This document shows, piece after piece, positions 28,240 to 36,295 of a stretch of 53,653 nt of DNA. The translations under genes and the position numbers were made by a program. A model generated the notes under the pieces. It was given only the letters and a program-made list of their open reading frames with translations, did no database searches and was not told the origin of the DNA. Positions within the stretch are counted from its first letter, which is position 1. Each line of letters opens with the position of its first letter. The DNA is from Oscillatoria sp. (GTDB taxonomy: Bacteria; Cyanobacteriota; Cyanobacteriia; Cyanobacteriales; Laspinemataceae): NCBI GenBank assembly GCA_011390515.1, contig JAABSJ010000011.1, forward strand, positions 1 to 53,653, written 5' to 3'.

Positions 28240-28686
28240 ATGATGGAAACTCTGGTGAGGGAAAAATCCCTAAAAATTGGCGAAGTGTCTGCAACTTCGG
28301 GATTGCCGGTGAAGACGATTCGCTACTATGAAGAAATTGGTCTGTTGGAACCCACCGTAGAACGGGCAGATTCGGGGTATCGAATCTTTGATTCTACGGT
28401 TCTGAATCGACTGGCCTTTATTAAGCGATCGCAATCTTTGGGATTAACTCTGACGGAAATCAAAGAGATTTTGCAGGTTCACGATCGCGGCGAGTTGCCT
28501 TGTGGAGAAGTTCGACATCATTTAGAGGCCAAAGTTGCTGCAATTGATGAACAAATCCGGTCTTTAGAAACCCTCCGTTCAGAGTTGAAAGGCATTCTCA
28601 AAGGCTGGCAAGAACAACCCCCCGAGGACCAAATCGCTCAGACGATTTGCCCGAATATTCAACCAGACTGTCATCATCAGCACTGA
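28240..28686 (+). CDS. MerR-family metal-responsive regulator
   Basis: The 148-residue protein has an N-terminal winged helix-turn-helix (LKIGEVSATSGLPVKTIRYYEEIGLL), a dimerisation coiled coil (about 85-120) and metal-ligand candidates Cys88 (PCGEV), Cys137 (CPNI) and the cluster Cys144-His145-His146-His148. The spacing fits the ZntR/CadR-like branch that senses Zn, Cd or Pb by bending promoter DNA. No efflux pump or metallothionein lies next to it; the immediate neighbours are a small membrane protein and a WD40 protein. A second ATG directly follows the first. Confidence 0.88.
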   Translation: MMETLVREKSLKIGEVSATSGLPVKTIRYYEEIGLLEPTVERADSGYRIFDSTVLNRLAFIKRSQSLGLTLTEIKEILQVHDRGELPCGEVRHHLEAKVAAIDEQIRSLETLRSELKGILKGWQEQPPEDQIAQTICPNIQPDCHHQH

Positions 28687-28779
28687 ATTTTCTAGTCTGA
28701 ATTTCCCTCCGATGACCCATGCGGAGTTTAAATTAATATTGTTAAGTCGTAAGTTCTGAATCGATTATTGGTGAACTGA

Positions 28780-29964
28780 ATGGAGAGATTCAGATTTAAA
28801 AAACCTGTCCTAACTCAGGGTTTAATCCCTGGATTACTGGTTTATCTTCCCGTCCTCCCCTTGCTGGTGGCAACAGCCTTGTTTCCCCTGGGGAAAGTCA
28901 CTCTGGCGACGCCTCAACCCCGGATGCCTGCTCCTTCTGTAGAGTCCCTATTATCCGGCAGTACAGACTCTAATCCAGGGTTTCAAGGGCAAGGCGATCG
29001 CCCCATCGCCCCGACTTGGGACAATCCCGAATTATTGCTGGCGATCGAAGGCGAATCCGCGACGATTCAATCCCTGGCCTTTAGTCCCGATGGCCGCTTT
29101 ATTGCCCTGGGTGGAGGCAGAAATGATCCGAGAATTGAAATCTGGGATTTACAACAAGAAAAACGGATTCGCCATTGGAAAACCTATCAAAATCGAGTCC
29201 TCGCCCTGACTTTTTCGCCCGATGGAAATACCCTCGTAAGTTCTGCTGATGGCGGGGCGATCGAAATTTGGGATATCCAAGAAGGTAAATTATTACATCA
29301 ATTTTTAGAACATACGAGTAATGTACTCTCCCTGGCAATTTCCCCTGATGGCCGAAATTTAGTCAGTGGCGGTTTAGATGGAATTCGCTTCTGGGATTTG
29401 CGCGATCGCCAACTGATCCGCGTCTTATTAAATTTACAACCGATTTATTCCGTAGCCTTTCGCGGGGATGGACAACTGATCGCTGCCGGAACTCATCAGG
29501 GTAATATTATTTTATGGCCGGTGATTCCCGGTGAAGGAGCCGCCATTGTCGGCAATCCCCTCCCGACTTCATTTCAACATGATCGCGGAATTACCACCTT
29601 AGATTTTACCCCCGATGGCAATCGTTTAATTTCCGGTAGTTTTGATGCCACGATTAAATCTTGGGATTTAGTTAACCGAGAACTGCTTTACACCCTGGTG
29701 GATCATCCCAGTTGGATTAAATCGCTAAAAATTAACCCCAATGGTCAACTGTTTGCCAGTGCATCTCGGGATGGAATTCGCTTCTGGAATCTGGAGACAG
29801 GAGAGGCAGTCGGGTTTATTTCGTCCGAGTCAGATTGGGCACAGGCGATCGCCTGGTATCCCAATGGACTGACCCTCGCCACTGGGGGATTAGACCGGAT
29901 CGTCAACTTGTGGCGAGGTGGCATGGGTCCCAATGAAGATGCGATCGCCTCTCCCAATCGCTGA
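28780..29964 (+). CDS. Exported or membrane-anchored WD40 protein
   Basis: The 394-residue protein has an N-terminal hydrophobic segment (about 14-40, LIPGLLVYLPVLPLLVATAL) acting as signal or anchor. A linker leads to seven WD40 repeats (about 95-385), such as SLAFSPDGRFIALGGG, ALTFSPDGNTLVSSA and SLAISPDGRNLVSGG, enough for a single seven-bladed propeller. WD40 propellers mediate protein contacts; no enzymatic domain is present. It is close to many cyanobacterial periplasmic WD40 proteins. A strong intrinsic terminator follows at 30004. Confidence 0.85.
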   Translation: MERFRFKKPVLTQGLIPGLLVYLPVLPLLVATALFPLGKVTLATPQPRMPAPSVESLLSGSTDSNPGFQGQGDRPIAPTWDNPELLLAIEGESATIQSLAFSPDGRFIALGGGRNDPRIEIWDLQQEKRIRHWKTYQNRVLALTFSPDGNTLVSSADGGAIEIWDIQEGKLLHQFLEHTSNVLSLAISPDGRNLVSGGLDGIRFWDLRDRQLIRVLLNLQPIYSVAFRGDGQLIAAGTHQGNIILWPVIPGEGAAIVGNPLPTSFQHDRGITTLDFTPDGNRLISGSFDATIKSWDLVNRELLYTLVDHPSWIKSLKINPNGQLFASASRDGIRFWNLETGEAVGFISSESDWAQAIAWYPNGLTLATGGLDRIVNLWRGGMGPNEDAIASPNR

Positions 29965-30003
29965 CTCAATCTCTCTTGCAAAATTTCGGATCGATCCCCC
30001 CAA

Positions 30004-30027
30004 CCCCCCTTAAAAAGGGGGGCTTTT
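30004..30027 (+). terminator. Intrinsic terminator of the WD40 gene
   Basis: CCCCCC (30004-30009), loop TTAAAAA and GGGGGG (30017-30022), followed by CTTTTT. It lies 40 bp past the stop codon. Confidence 0.75.
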
Positions 30028-30257
30028 TACAATTCGGCAAAAAGTCTAATCTCTCTTGCAGATTGACCCTGACTCAATCCAGGGGACAAAAAACCGGGTT
30101 TCTGACCCTTTCTTTGTCAGGAATTGGCAAAGATTTCATAAAGAAACCTGGTTTATCTTGCTTTGACGATATCCACACCCTAGACAGTAGAGAACAGATC
30201 GGTTTCAATAGAGAAACATAGCGAAAATAAACCGATACTGATCCAACCGGGGGAAAT

Positions 30258-31196
30258 ATGTCAAGCGACGACCACAAGTACCGATTAGTAACCCGTAGTG
30301 ATTTTGATGGGTTGGTCTGTGCTGTTCTGTTAAAGGAACTGAATCTGATCGATGAGATTAAATTCGTGCATCCGAAAGATATGCAGGATGGCAAAATTGA
30401 AATCAGCGATCGCGATATTACCACCAATTTACCCTATGTCGAAACTGCTCATTTAGTCTTCGATCACCACGAAAGCGAAACCCTCCGCAATCCAGACGCT
30501 CACGATAACTATATTATCGATCCCAAGGCTCCTTCTGCGGCCCGGGTGGTCTACAACTACTTTGGCGGACCGGACAAATTTACCAATATCTCCACCGAAA
30601 TGATGGAAGCGGTGGATAAGTCAGACTCGGCTCAATTTGAGCGGTCTGAAATTTTAGACCCCCAAGGATGGGTGCTCTTGAGCTTTCTGATGGATGCTCG
30701 AACCGGCTTAGGGAGATTTAAAGAGTTCCGAATTTCTAACTATCAATTAATGATGGAGTTAATTGATTACTGTAGAAATCATAGCATTGATGAAATTTTG
30801 CAGCTTCCTGATGTCAAAGAACGATCTGATCTGTACTTTGAACACCAAGATAAATTTAATCAGCAACTTAAAGACTGTGCCAAGGTTTATAACAGTCTAG
30901 TGGTTCTGGATTTGCGGAATGAAGAAACCATTTATGCAGGGAATCGGTTTACCATCTACGCGCTTTATCCCACCTGCAATATCTCCATGCACGTGCTCTG
31001 GGGACTCAAACAACAAAATACAGTGTTTGCCGTGGGTAAGTCGATTTTAAATCGGAGTTCCAATCTGAATATTGGTGCATTGATGTTGGAATATGGCGGT
31101 GGGGGTCATGCCAATGCAGGCACTTGTCAAGTTGAGAATGAAAATGCGGAACAGGTGAAGCAAACTTTAATCGATCGCATTACGGCCCAGGGTTAA
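30258..31196 (+). CDS. DHH-family phosphoesterase
   Basis: The 312-residue protein has DHH-superfamily motifs: SDFDG (Asp15, Asp17), then DHH at 69-71 within LVFDHHESE, and the DHHA1 substrate-binding motif GGGGHANAG (about 276-284). Relatives include exopolyphosphatases, nanoRNases and cyclic-dinucleotide phosphodiesterases. This branch, lacking CBS or PAS domains, cannot be assigned a substrate from sequence. It acts in the cytosol with Mn2+. GGGGGAAAT just before the ATG gives the start. The convergent partner begins at 31281, with a HIP1-built hairpin between. Confidence 0.9.
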   Translation: MSSDDHKYRLVTRSDFDGLVCAVLLKELNLIDEIKFVHPKDMQDGKIEISDRDITTNLPYVETAHLVFDHHESETLRNPDAHDNYIIDPKAPSAARVVYNYFGGPDKFTNISTEMMEAVDKSDSAQFERSEILDPQGWVLLSFLMDARTGLGRFKEFRISNYQLMMELIDYCRNHSIDEILQLPDVKERSDLYFEHQDKFNQQLKDCAKVYNSLVVLDLRNEETIYAGNRFTIYALYPTCNISMHVLWGLKQQNTVFAVGKSILNRSSNLNIGALMLEYGGGGHANAGTCQVENENAEQVKQTLIDRITAQG

Positions 31197-31214
31197 AAGC
31201 TGGGATAAAATGAG

Positions 31215-31247
31215 AAGGAGCGATCGCTGTTCAGGCGATCGCTCCTT
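31215..31247. terminator. Bidirectional hairpin made of two HIP1 sites
   Basis: AAGGAGCGATCGC (31215-31227), loop TGTTCAG and GCGATCGCTCCTT (31235-31247) form a perfect 13-bp stem between two convergent genes. On the minus strand it is followed by CTCATTTTATC. Confidence 0.6.
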
Positions 31248-31280
31248 ACTATGGGAAGATTCTGAATTCATGAATTTGGG

Positions 31281-31610
31281 TTAAGCCAGTACCATTGGAG
31301 TTGTTAGAAAGCGATCGCTTTGTTGCTGCACCTTCCCAATTTGAGTTGCCGAACTCTCTTGCGCCGGAACTAACATAAAATCCGTGGAACGGACCACCAA
31401 ATCCCCTTCATCCAGAGACTGCCGCAACTGCCGTCCCATTTTCCAAGCCCGATATTTGATCACATTCCACCGGGGGTTCGCCGGATAACCAGCAAATCCT
31501 GAGCGCAGTGCGGGGAGGTTATCTTTGGGCATGAGCGAACCGACTAAAACGCCCTCCGCCAGATCAACAACCATGAAGTTTCCCTTGGAATTCTGTTGTG
31601 CATTTAACAT
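31281..31610 (-). CDS. Conserved-looking hypothetical protein
   Basis: The 109-residue soluble protein has no recognised domain. Notable stretches are MVVDLAEGVLVGSLMPKDNLPALRSGFAGYPANPRWNVIKYRAWKMGRQL and a Gln-rich end. A strong ribosome binding site, GAGGAGGT, lies 7-8 bases upstream of the ATG, so the gene is real and well translated. No signal peptide or membrane segment is seen. It is monocistronic, convergent with the DHH phosphoesterase. The function is not known to me. Confidence 0.7.
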   Translation of the reverse strand: MLNAQQNSKGNFMVVDLAEGVLVGSLMPKDNLPALRSGFAGYPANPRWNVIKYRAWKMGRQLRQSLDEGDLVVRSTDFMLVPAQESSATQIGKVQQQSDRFLTTPMVLA

Positions 31611-32170
31611 GGGATCAACCTCCTCGCCGCTAGACGAATAATGTTTATTGGGTTTGTATTTTACAGATGATGTGCAGTCATTACAATCATTCCCAAAAAA
31701 TTAAATTCTTCTGGAATGAAGATATTGGAAACGTCAAAAAAATAATTGCCCAAGCTGAGAGCATTTGGATCCCGGATCAGCCGAAACCGTTGGCTGATGC
31801 TTTTGACTCGGTTACCCGTGGAATTTATTCTCCAATTGGTATGAGTCTAGCATGAGTCTTCCGATTATTGTATCAATGAATTCATTTTTTATAAATTTAC
31901 GGACATAAAATTCCAGAGTGTCCCATGTCAACAAACCACAAAATCCAGACGGGGAGCATTTTTGGAGGGGATAGGGTGCAACGGTTCGGCCAAACTCTCT
32001 CTCTTTTGTGCCTCTGACAAGATGCGTCGGGTTGAAGCGGTTATGGTAAAATAAGTCAGCCTCTGTTTACCGAACAGGACTTAAGCATTTTGAGAATTCA
32101 CGCCAAAAGGAGGGGCGAGAAAGCGAATCGCCCCTCCTCAATAGTGCCAACCTAGTTTTTTAGAAACCCC
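31611..32170. other. Intergenic interval with no supported gene
   Basis: 560 bp between two minus-strand genes. It includes a 62-codon plus-strand ORF (31667-31855) without a ribosome binding site, which I do not accept. The SDR terminator at 32105-32137 is the only clear element. Confidence 0.5.
32105..32137 (-). terminator. Intrinsic terminator of the SDR gene
   Basis: On the minus strand GGAGGGGCGA pairs with TCGCCCCTCC (32128-32137 with 32109-32118), 9-base loop, followed by TTTTGGCG. Confidence 0.75.
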
Positions 32171-33019
32171 TTAACGGGATGCGGCAGCAGCTTCCCTAAG
32201 AAGGCGATCGCTGGCTTGATTCCGGCGATCATTGCGCTTGACCAGATCCCCAGATAAAGGGGAAGCCATCAACAGCATTTTATCCAATAGCCAAGGGGCA
32301 ATTCGTTGGCATAAAACCGCTAAATGACTTTGCCATCCCACTAAGATCTCCGAGGAGTCTCTATGAAGTCCCGATACCAGTGCCTTTGCCACCTGCTGCG
32401 GTGTCATGGGCACAACCCAGCGAAACAATTGTAAGTTTTTCGCCATGTCGGTATCAGTCAAAGTGGGCAGAAGTGCGACGACTTTGATATTATGTTCCGC
32501 GAGTTCCCCCCGCAAGGCTTGGGTGAAGCCAAGGATGGCGAACTTGGTTGCTGAATAGGTGGACATAGTGGGTGCAGCCACTTTGCCCATTAAGCTGGAA
32601 ACGTTGACGATTGTGCCTTCCTGCCTTGCCGCCATGCGTTTGGCAACCATGCGCGTGATCTCGTACATTCCCATAATATTCAGGGAAAGTTCTTCCTGAA
32701 TTTTCGGAAATTTCGATTGCAAGAAGGGGGTCTGATGTGCGATACCCGCACAATTGACCAAGATGTGAATGGGACCATGATGCTTCCACGCTTTGGCGAT
32801 CGCAATGTCCACTTCCACAGGTTGCGTGAGATCTAAAGGGAGACTCACGACCTCTACCCCCAGGATGGCAATCTCGGCTTCCACTTCCGCTAATTTGTCG
32901 CGATCGCGGGCCACGATAATGATTCGTTTCATGCCTTGATGTGCCAATTCCAGGGCGATCGCCCGCCCAATTCCACGGGACGCGCCAGTAATCAGTGCAG
33001 TCTTGTCTTGAATGTTCAT
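32171..33019 (-). CDS. Short-chain dehydrogenase/reductase
   Basis: The 282-residue classical SDR has nucleotide-binding TGASRGIG (11-18), NCAG as NxAG variant, NVSSLMG (catalytic Ser) and YSATK (catalytic Tyr and Lys). The C-terminus extends about 30 residues past the core with a hydrophobic patch (LAVLCQRIAPWLLDKMLLMASPL), as in membrane-associated lipid or ketone reductases. The inner ATG at 33019 is chosen because GGAGG, part of the upstream in-frame ATGGAGG at 33034, sits at ideal spacing before it. The substrate is unknown. Confidence 0.9.
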   Translation of the reverse strand: MNIQDKTALITGASRGIGRAIALELAHQGMKRIIIVARDRDKLAEVEAEIAILGVEVVSLPLDLTQPVEVDIAIAKAWKHHGPIHILVNCAGIAHQTPFLQSKFPKIQEELSLNIMGMYEITRMVAKRMAARQEGTIVNVSSLMGKVAAPTMSTYSATKFAILGFTQALRGELAEHNIKVVALLPTLTDTDMAKNLQLFRWVVPMTPQQVAKALVSGLHRDSSEILVGWQSHLAVLCQRIAPWLLDKMLLMASPLSGDLVKRNDRRNQASDRLLREAAAASR

Positions 33020-33597
33020 AAATGAAGCCTCCATAGTTGAGGTCTTATCCCTCTACCCATTCCATGCCAAGTCTGTTGATATTTTTTGGCACTTCACAGA
33101 GTCACCTGTTTTGGCGATCAGAAGGATAAGTTAAATCCAGTCAGTAGCATCAGCGATTTCAATGCAAGGGGTTCAGAATGGGTATGTTATACAATTGCTG
33201 ACCCCTTCCACAAAATGCCGGATGAAAATACTTCAAAGCCTAATCAGGGTGATGGAGTCAACGCCGCAGATGCCAATTCTTCTTGGGAAACCCAATCCAC
33301 AAGTGCTATTGAAATTGACAATCCGCCTTCGCGCAGTTTGATGTTGAATGGTACGCGGTAGCACGGTTCCATTTCCCCCTCGGTCCTATTCTTAGTTCCG
33401 AACTGTATCCGTTGGGTTCTTGTACATGGTGGGCTGGCCTCCTAGATACGAGTATGGACTTAAGTCGCCCTTGAGCATACTTTAACAGTTAAATCAAGCA
33501 ACTGCAATATTTCTTCATAAACTTTTGGATAGCTTCCGTAAGAAATTTTTAAAGGACTGTCCTCTAAGGGTTATAGCGTTTGAGTTCTAAGCATAGG

Positions 33598-33613
33598 TGT
33601 GATACAAATCACA
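33598..33613. promoter_or_regulatory. Perfect CRP/SYCRP1-type palindrome
   Basis: TGTGATACAAATCACA matches the TGTGA-N6-TCACA consensus of cAMP receptor proteins exactly, with an additional symmetric T/A inside. Cyanobacterial SYCRP1 uses the same consensus. The nearest downstream gene in this orientation is the truncated symporter subunit at 34217, 600 bp away, with a MITE-like element in between. Confidence 0.5.
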
Positions 33614-34032
33614 AGAAGAGAATCTCCCCTTACAGGAATAGCGGGTTAACAAACGAGTCCTTCTGCTCTACCTCAAGGGGCAGAGGAGAAGGGGACTCAC
33701 CCACAAAAAGTCGAGAAAAATACTCTCCCCCGGGGGAATTTTACCGGACGAGAACAGGACGGGAAAAGTTGCCAAACCACGCCCTGATGTAGAACCCTAA
33801 AACAGAAATTACCATCGTGATTTAACCTTGGGGATCAAGAATCGGCCCTTGTAGCGCCCCAGCCGAAAATGATTCCCAGTGAGGCGATCGCCGGGATTGA
33901 CCCTCACTCGGGATCAGCGATCCCCATAAAAAAACTGTATCGGTATCTGTAGCCATAATATCTCACACTTTTACTCACCTGGCGATCGCTCAATCTCCGG
34001 TATTTTTTCTCCCGGGAAAAATATCTTTCCCT

Positions 34033-34148
34033 CTATAGCAGTCCTTGCGTGCCGTTGTGGAAGACGTCGGCGGCCCCTTTCTCGTCGGCGGCCCAGAACA
34101 TCCGAGGGGACATCGGGTGAGGTACAAATCCTGCAAGGAATGCTATAG
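34033..34148. mobile_element. MITE-like element, copy 2
   Basis: 116 bp bounded by CTATAGCAGTCCTTGC and GCAAGGAATGCTATAG, near-perfect 16-bp terminal inverted repeats with one mismatch. The interior shares GTGGAAGACGTCGGCGGCCC and GTCGGCGGCCCAGAACATCC with copy 1 at 22612. It has no coding capacity. It lies between the CRP-type site and the symporter fragment. Confidence 0.7.
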
Positions 34149-34216
34149 CGTAGCCAAAGCATCCCACTGTATGCTGAGTAAACTTCACATCACAAAACTC
34201 TCATTGATAAAAAATC

Positions 34217-34492
34217 ATGAACAATGACAACCGTCACGCTTATTGGCGGGCCAACAAAGCTTTAATTCGCAACCTGCTGATCGCCTGGGGAATCCTCTCC
34301 ATTGGGTGCAGCATTTTATTCATGCAACCCCTCAACCTGATTCGGATTGGAGGGCTACCCTTCGGCTTTTGGATGGCCCAACAAGGCTCCATCTTGATCT
34401 TCGGAGTGACACACTCATATAGGTTAAGATCCAAGATTGAAGTCAGAAACCGGGTTTTGTGGCACAGATTTTATAGTTTAGATTGGATTTAA
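34217..34492 (+). pseudogene. Truncated DUF4212 symporter small subunit
   Basis: The first about 62 of 91 residues follow the DUF4212 family (small subunit of sodium/substrate symporters of the acetate/VC_2705 type): AYWRANKALIRNLL, PLNLIRIGGLPFGFWMAQQGSILIF. After about base 34402 the expected second helix is replaced by an unrelated basic tail, and the repeat GAAACCGGGTTTTG follows at 34446. The large symporter subunit that normally comes directly after is absent. I read this as an operon remnant left by deletion or repeat-mediated recombination. The N-terminal part could still be translated. Confidence 0.7.
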
Positions 34493-34646
34493 GCCAGAAA
34501 ATTATCGGTTACCGATCGACTGGGGGTGATTGTGGGTTCATATTTCTAGGGTGCTTTGTTTTCGAGGCGATCGCCGATTAGGCAGTCGCCACAGGTCCAC
34601 TCATAAAATCCATGTACAATCTTGGGAAGAACGATAACAGCAACCA

Positions 34647-36158
34647 ATGGACTGGACGACCCCCCTCAAATTTCAACAGGCGGATTTTATTAAACGGCTC
34701 AATCACAAAGGGGCCGAACTGCTGCATTGCCAGTCTCCGGGTTTGCATGGCGAACAGGTGACGATCGCCGGGGAACGCTTCAGAGCAATTCACCAGATCT
34801 GTGAACGGGGACTGTCCTCGGCTCAATACCAGGCCCCCCTCTCGGAACGGTTTCGCGATCGCCTTCAACATCAGCTTGGAGTCGAAGCCGTCGCCACCTA
34901 TTTAGATCACCGGGTCACTCGAATTGACCGCGATCCTCGACCACAATCCCCAATTCCGGGCGATTTTACCCTCACAGCGAATCCCGCGATCGCCCTTTCC
35001 GTTCAAGCCATTGGTGGTTCCAATTCCCCCTTAGTCTGGGATCTGGAACTCTCCCAAATTAAGCACCAAGCGGCCATCATTTTTGTCCTGATTCCCGAAC
35101 CGATTCCCCCGTCCCCGTCGGAATATCACCCGATTTTAGCTGGATTTTTACCCACCCATTTAATCGCCCTGAGCGAGGGTCGCGCCCGCCTCTGCCTTGA
35201 TGACCTCTTTTATATGGGCGGACTAAATCTCTATCTGGAATCCCTCACCACTATCCCGGTTTCTACGGAATGGTTACGCATCCTCACGGGCTCCTCGAAC
35301 TATGTCTATCCCGTTGCCATCAGTGCCGATGGGGGCCTGGTTGCCAGCAGCAGTTACGATGGCACGATTAAACTCTGGAAACTGCGCGATCGCGAAATTA
35401 CTCAAGCCCTCTGTGGACATTCTTGGTCCTTTTATCCCATCGCTGGGGGTCAGGGGGGACAATCTCTCGCCAGTGGCAGTACAGAAAAAAAATTGAATCT
35501 ATGGCAACGGGGTCGCGGGGATTTTATTCGCACCCTAGCCGGACATACCAGCGGAGTCAGTGCCATTGCCATTAGTGAAGATAGCAAAATTTTGGTCAGT
35601 GGCGGCTATGATGGCACCCTCGATATTTGGGACCTCGTTCAAGGGCAACGCTTACGGACCCTCAGTGGGCATTCTGGAACTGTTCGCCCCATGTCCCTCA
35701 GTCCCGATGGGACCATCCTCGCCACTGGAGGCATTGATAAAAAGCTCAATCTCTGGAATCTCCAAACCGGGGCCTTAATTCGCTCGTTTAATATTGATAC
35801 CGATGTGGCGATTTCTCTGGCAATTAGTCCCAACGGTCAATTGTTAGTCAGTGGTTCTCAGGATGGGACGATTAAAATTTGGAATTTGGAATCCGGGCGT
35901 TTGATTCGGGCGATCGCCGCTCATTCCGGGATCGTTCGCGGCGTTACCCTGAGTCACGATGGCAAAACCCTCGCCAGTGGCAGTCTGGAAAAGACGATTA
36001 AACTCTGGAATGTGGAAACCGGCGATCTGTTGCGAACCCTGACAGGTCATCCAGACCCCACCATTACCTTCGCGATCGACTCCGAGGGACCCACCCTGGA
36101 TACCAGCTTATTGCGTCACTACCAGCCCGGTTGGGAAGAACCCAGACAATGGCAATAG
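34647..36158 (+). CDS. WD40 protein with uncharacterised N-terminal domain
   Basis: The 503-residue protein has an N-terminal domain of about 210 residues that I do not recognise (MDWTTPLKFQQADFIKRLNHKGAELLHCQS). Six clear WD40 repeats and a degenerate seventh follow (about 215-490), such as PVAISADGGLVASSSYDGTIKLW and SLAISPNGQLLVSGSQDGTIKIW. There is no signal peptide, so it is probably cytoplasmic. The propeller presumably scaffolds protein contacts, and the N-terminal part would give specificity. It is convergent with psb32. Confidence 0.82.
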   Translation: MDWTTPLKFQQADFIKRLNHKGAELLHCQSPGLHGEQVTIAGERFRAIHQICERGLSSAQYQAPLSERFRDRLQHQLGVEAVATYLDHRVTRIDRDPRPQSPIPGDFTLTANPAIALSVQAIGGSNSPLVWDLELSQIKHQAAIIFVLIPEPIPPSPSEYHPILAGFLPTHLIALSEGRARLCLDDLFYMGGLNLYLESLTTIPVSTEWLRILTGSSNYVYPVAISADGGLVASSSYDGTIKLWKLRDREITQALCGHSWSFYPIAGGQGGQSLASGSTEKKLNLWQRGRGDFIRTLAGHTSGVSAIAISEDSKILVSGGYDGTLDIWDLVQGQRLRTLSGHSGTVRPMSLSPDGTILATGGIDKKLNLWNLQTGALIRSFNIDTDVAISLAISPNGQLLVSGSQDGTIKIWNLESGRLIRAIAAHSGIVRGVTLSHDGKTLASGSLEKTIKLWNVETGDLLRTLTGHPDPTITFAIDSEGPTLDTSLLRHYQPGWEEPRQWQ

Positions 36159-36216
36159 AGTGAACGACAAATCAGCCAAGTGCCACTCTGTTCCAGAAAT
36201 ACAGGATGGGGAAGAC

Positions 36217-36282
36217 AAACCGGGTTTCTTGAAAAAATCTGTAGCCATTCGCAGCAAAACAGTGCCAAAAACCCGGTTTCTT
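36217..36282. repeat. Two copies of the AAACCSGGTTTCTT palindrome
   Basis: AAACCGGGTTTCTT (36217-36230) and AAACCCGGTTTCTT (36269-36282) flank the short gap between the convergent WD40 and psb32 genes. The same near-palindrome recurs at 7174, 30091, 34446, 50783 and 50832, always outside intact genes. Confidence 0.7.
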
Positions 36283-36295
36283 GTCCTACGAATTC

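Larger units (their letters stand above)
33020..34216. other. Long non-coding interval with repeats and a CRP-type site
   Basis: About 1.2 kb without a convincing gene. A 48-codon reading frame from ATG 33214 is hydrophilic and has no ribosome binding site. The interval holds the CRP-like palindrome at 33598-33613 and a MITE-like element at 34033-34148. TTAAGTCGCCCTTGA (near 33460) also occurs near 10819 in the ndhB-topA gap. Confidence 0.5.

Noticed and set aside
31667-31855. 62-codon plus-strand ORF
   Set aside because: No ribosome binding site, no recognised domain, in a gap between minus-strand genes; probably chance.
33086-33361. 91-codon ORF, or its 48-codon inner form from ATG 33214
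   Set aside because: TTG start for the long form and no ribosome binding site for the short one; hydrophilic, low-information sequence.
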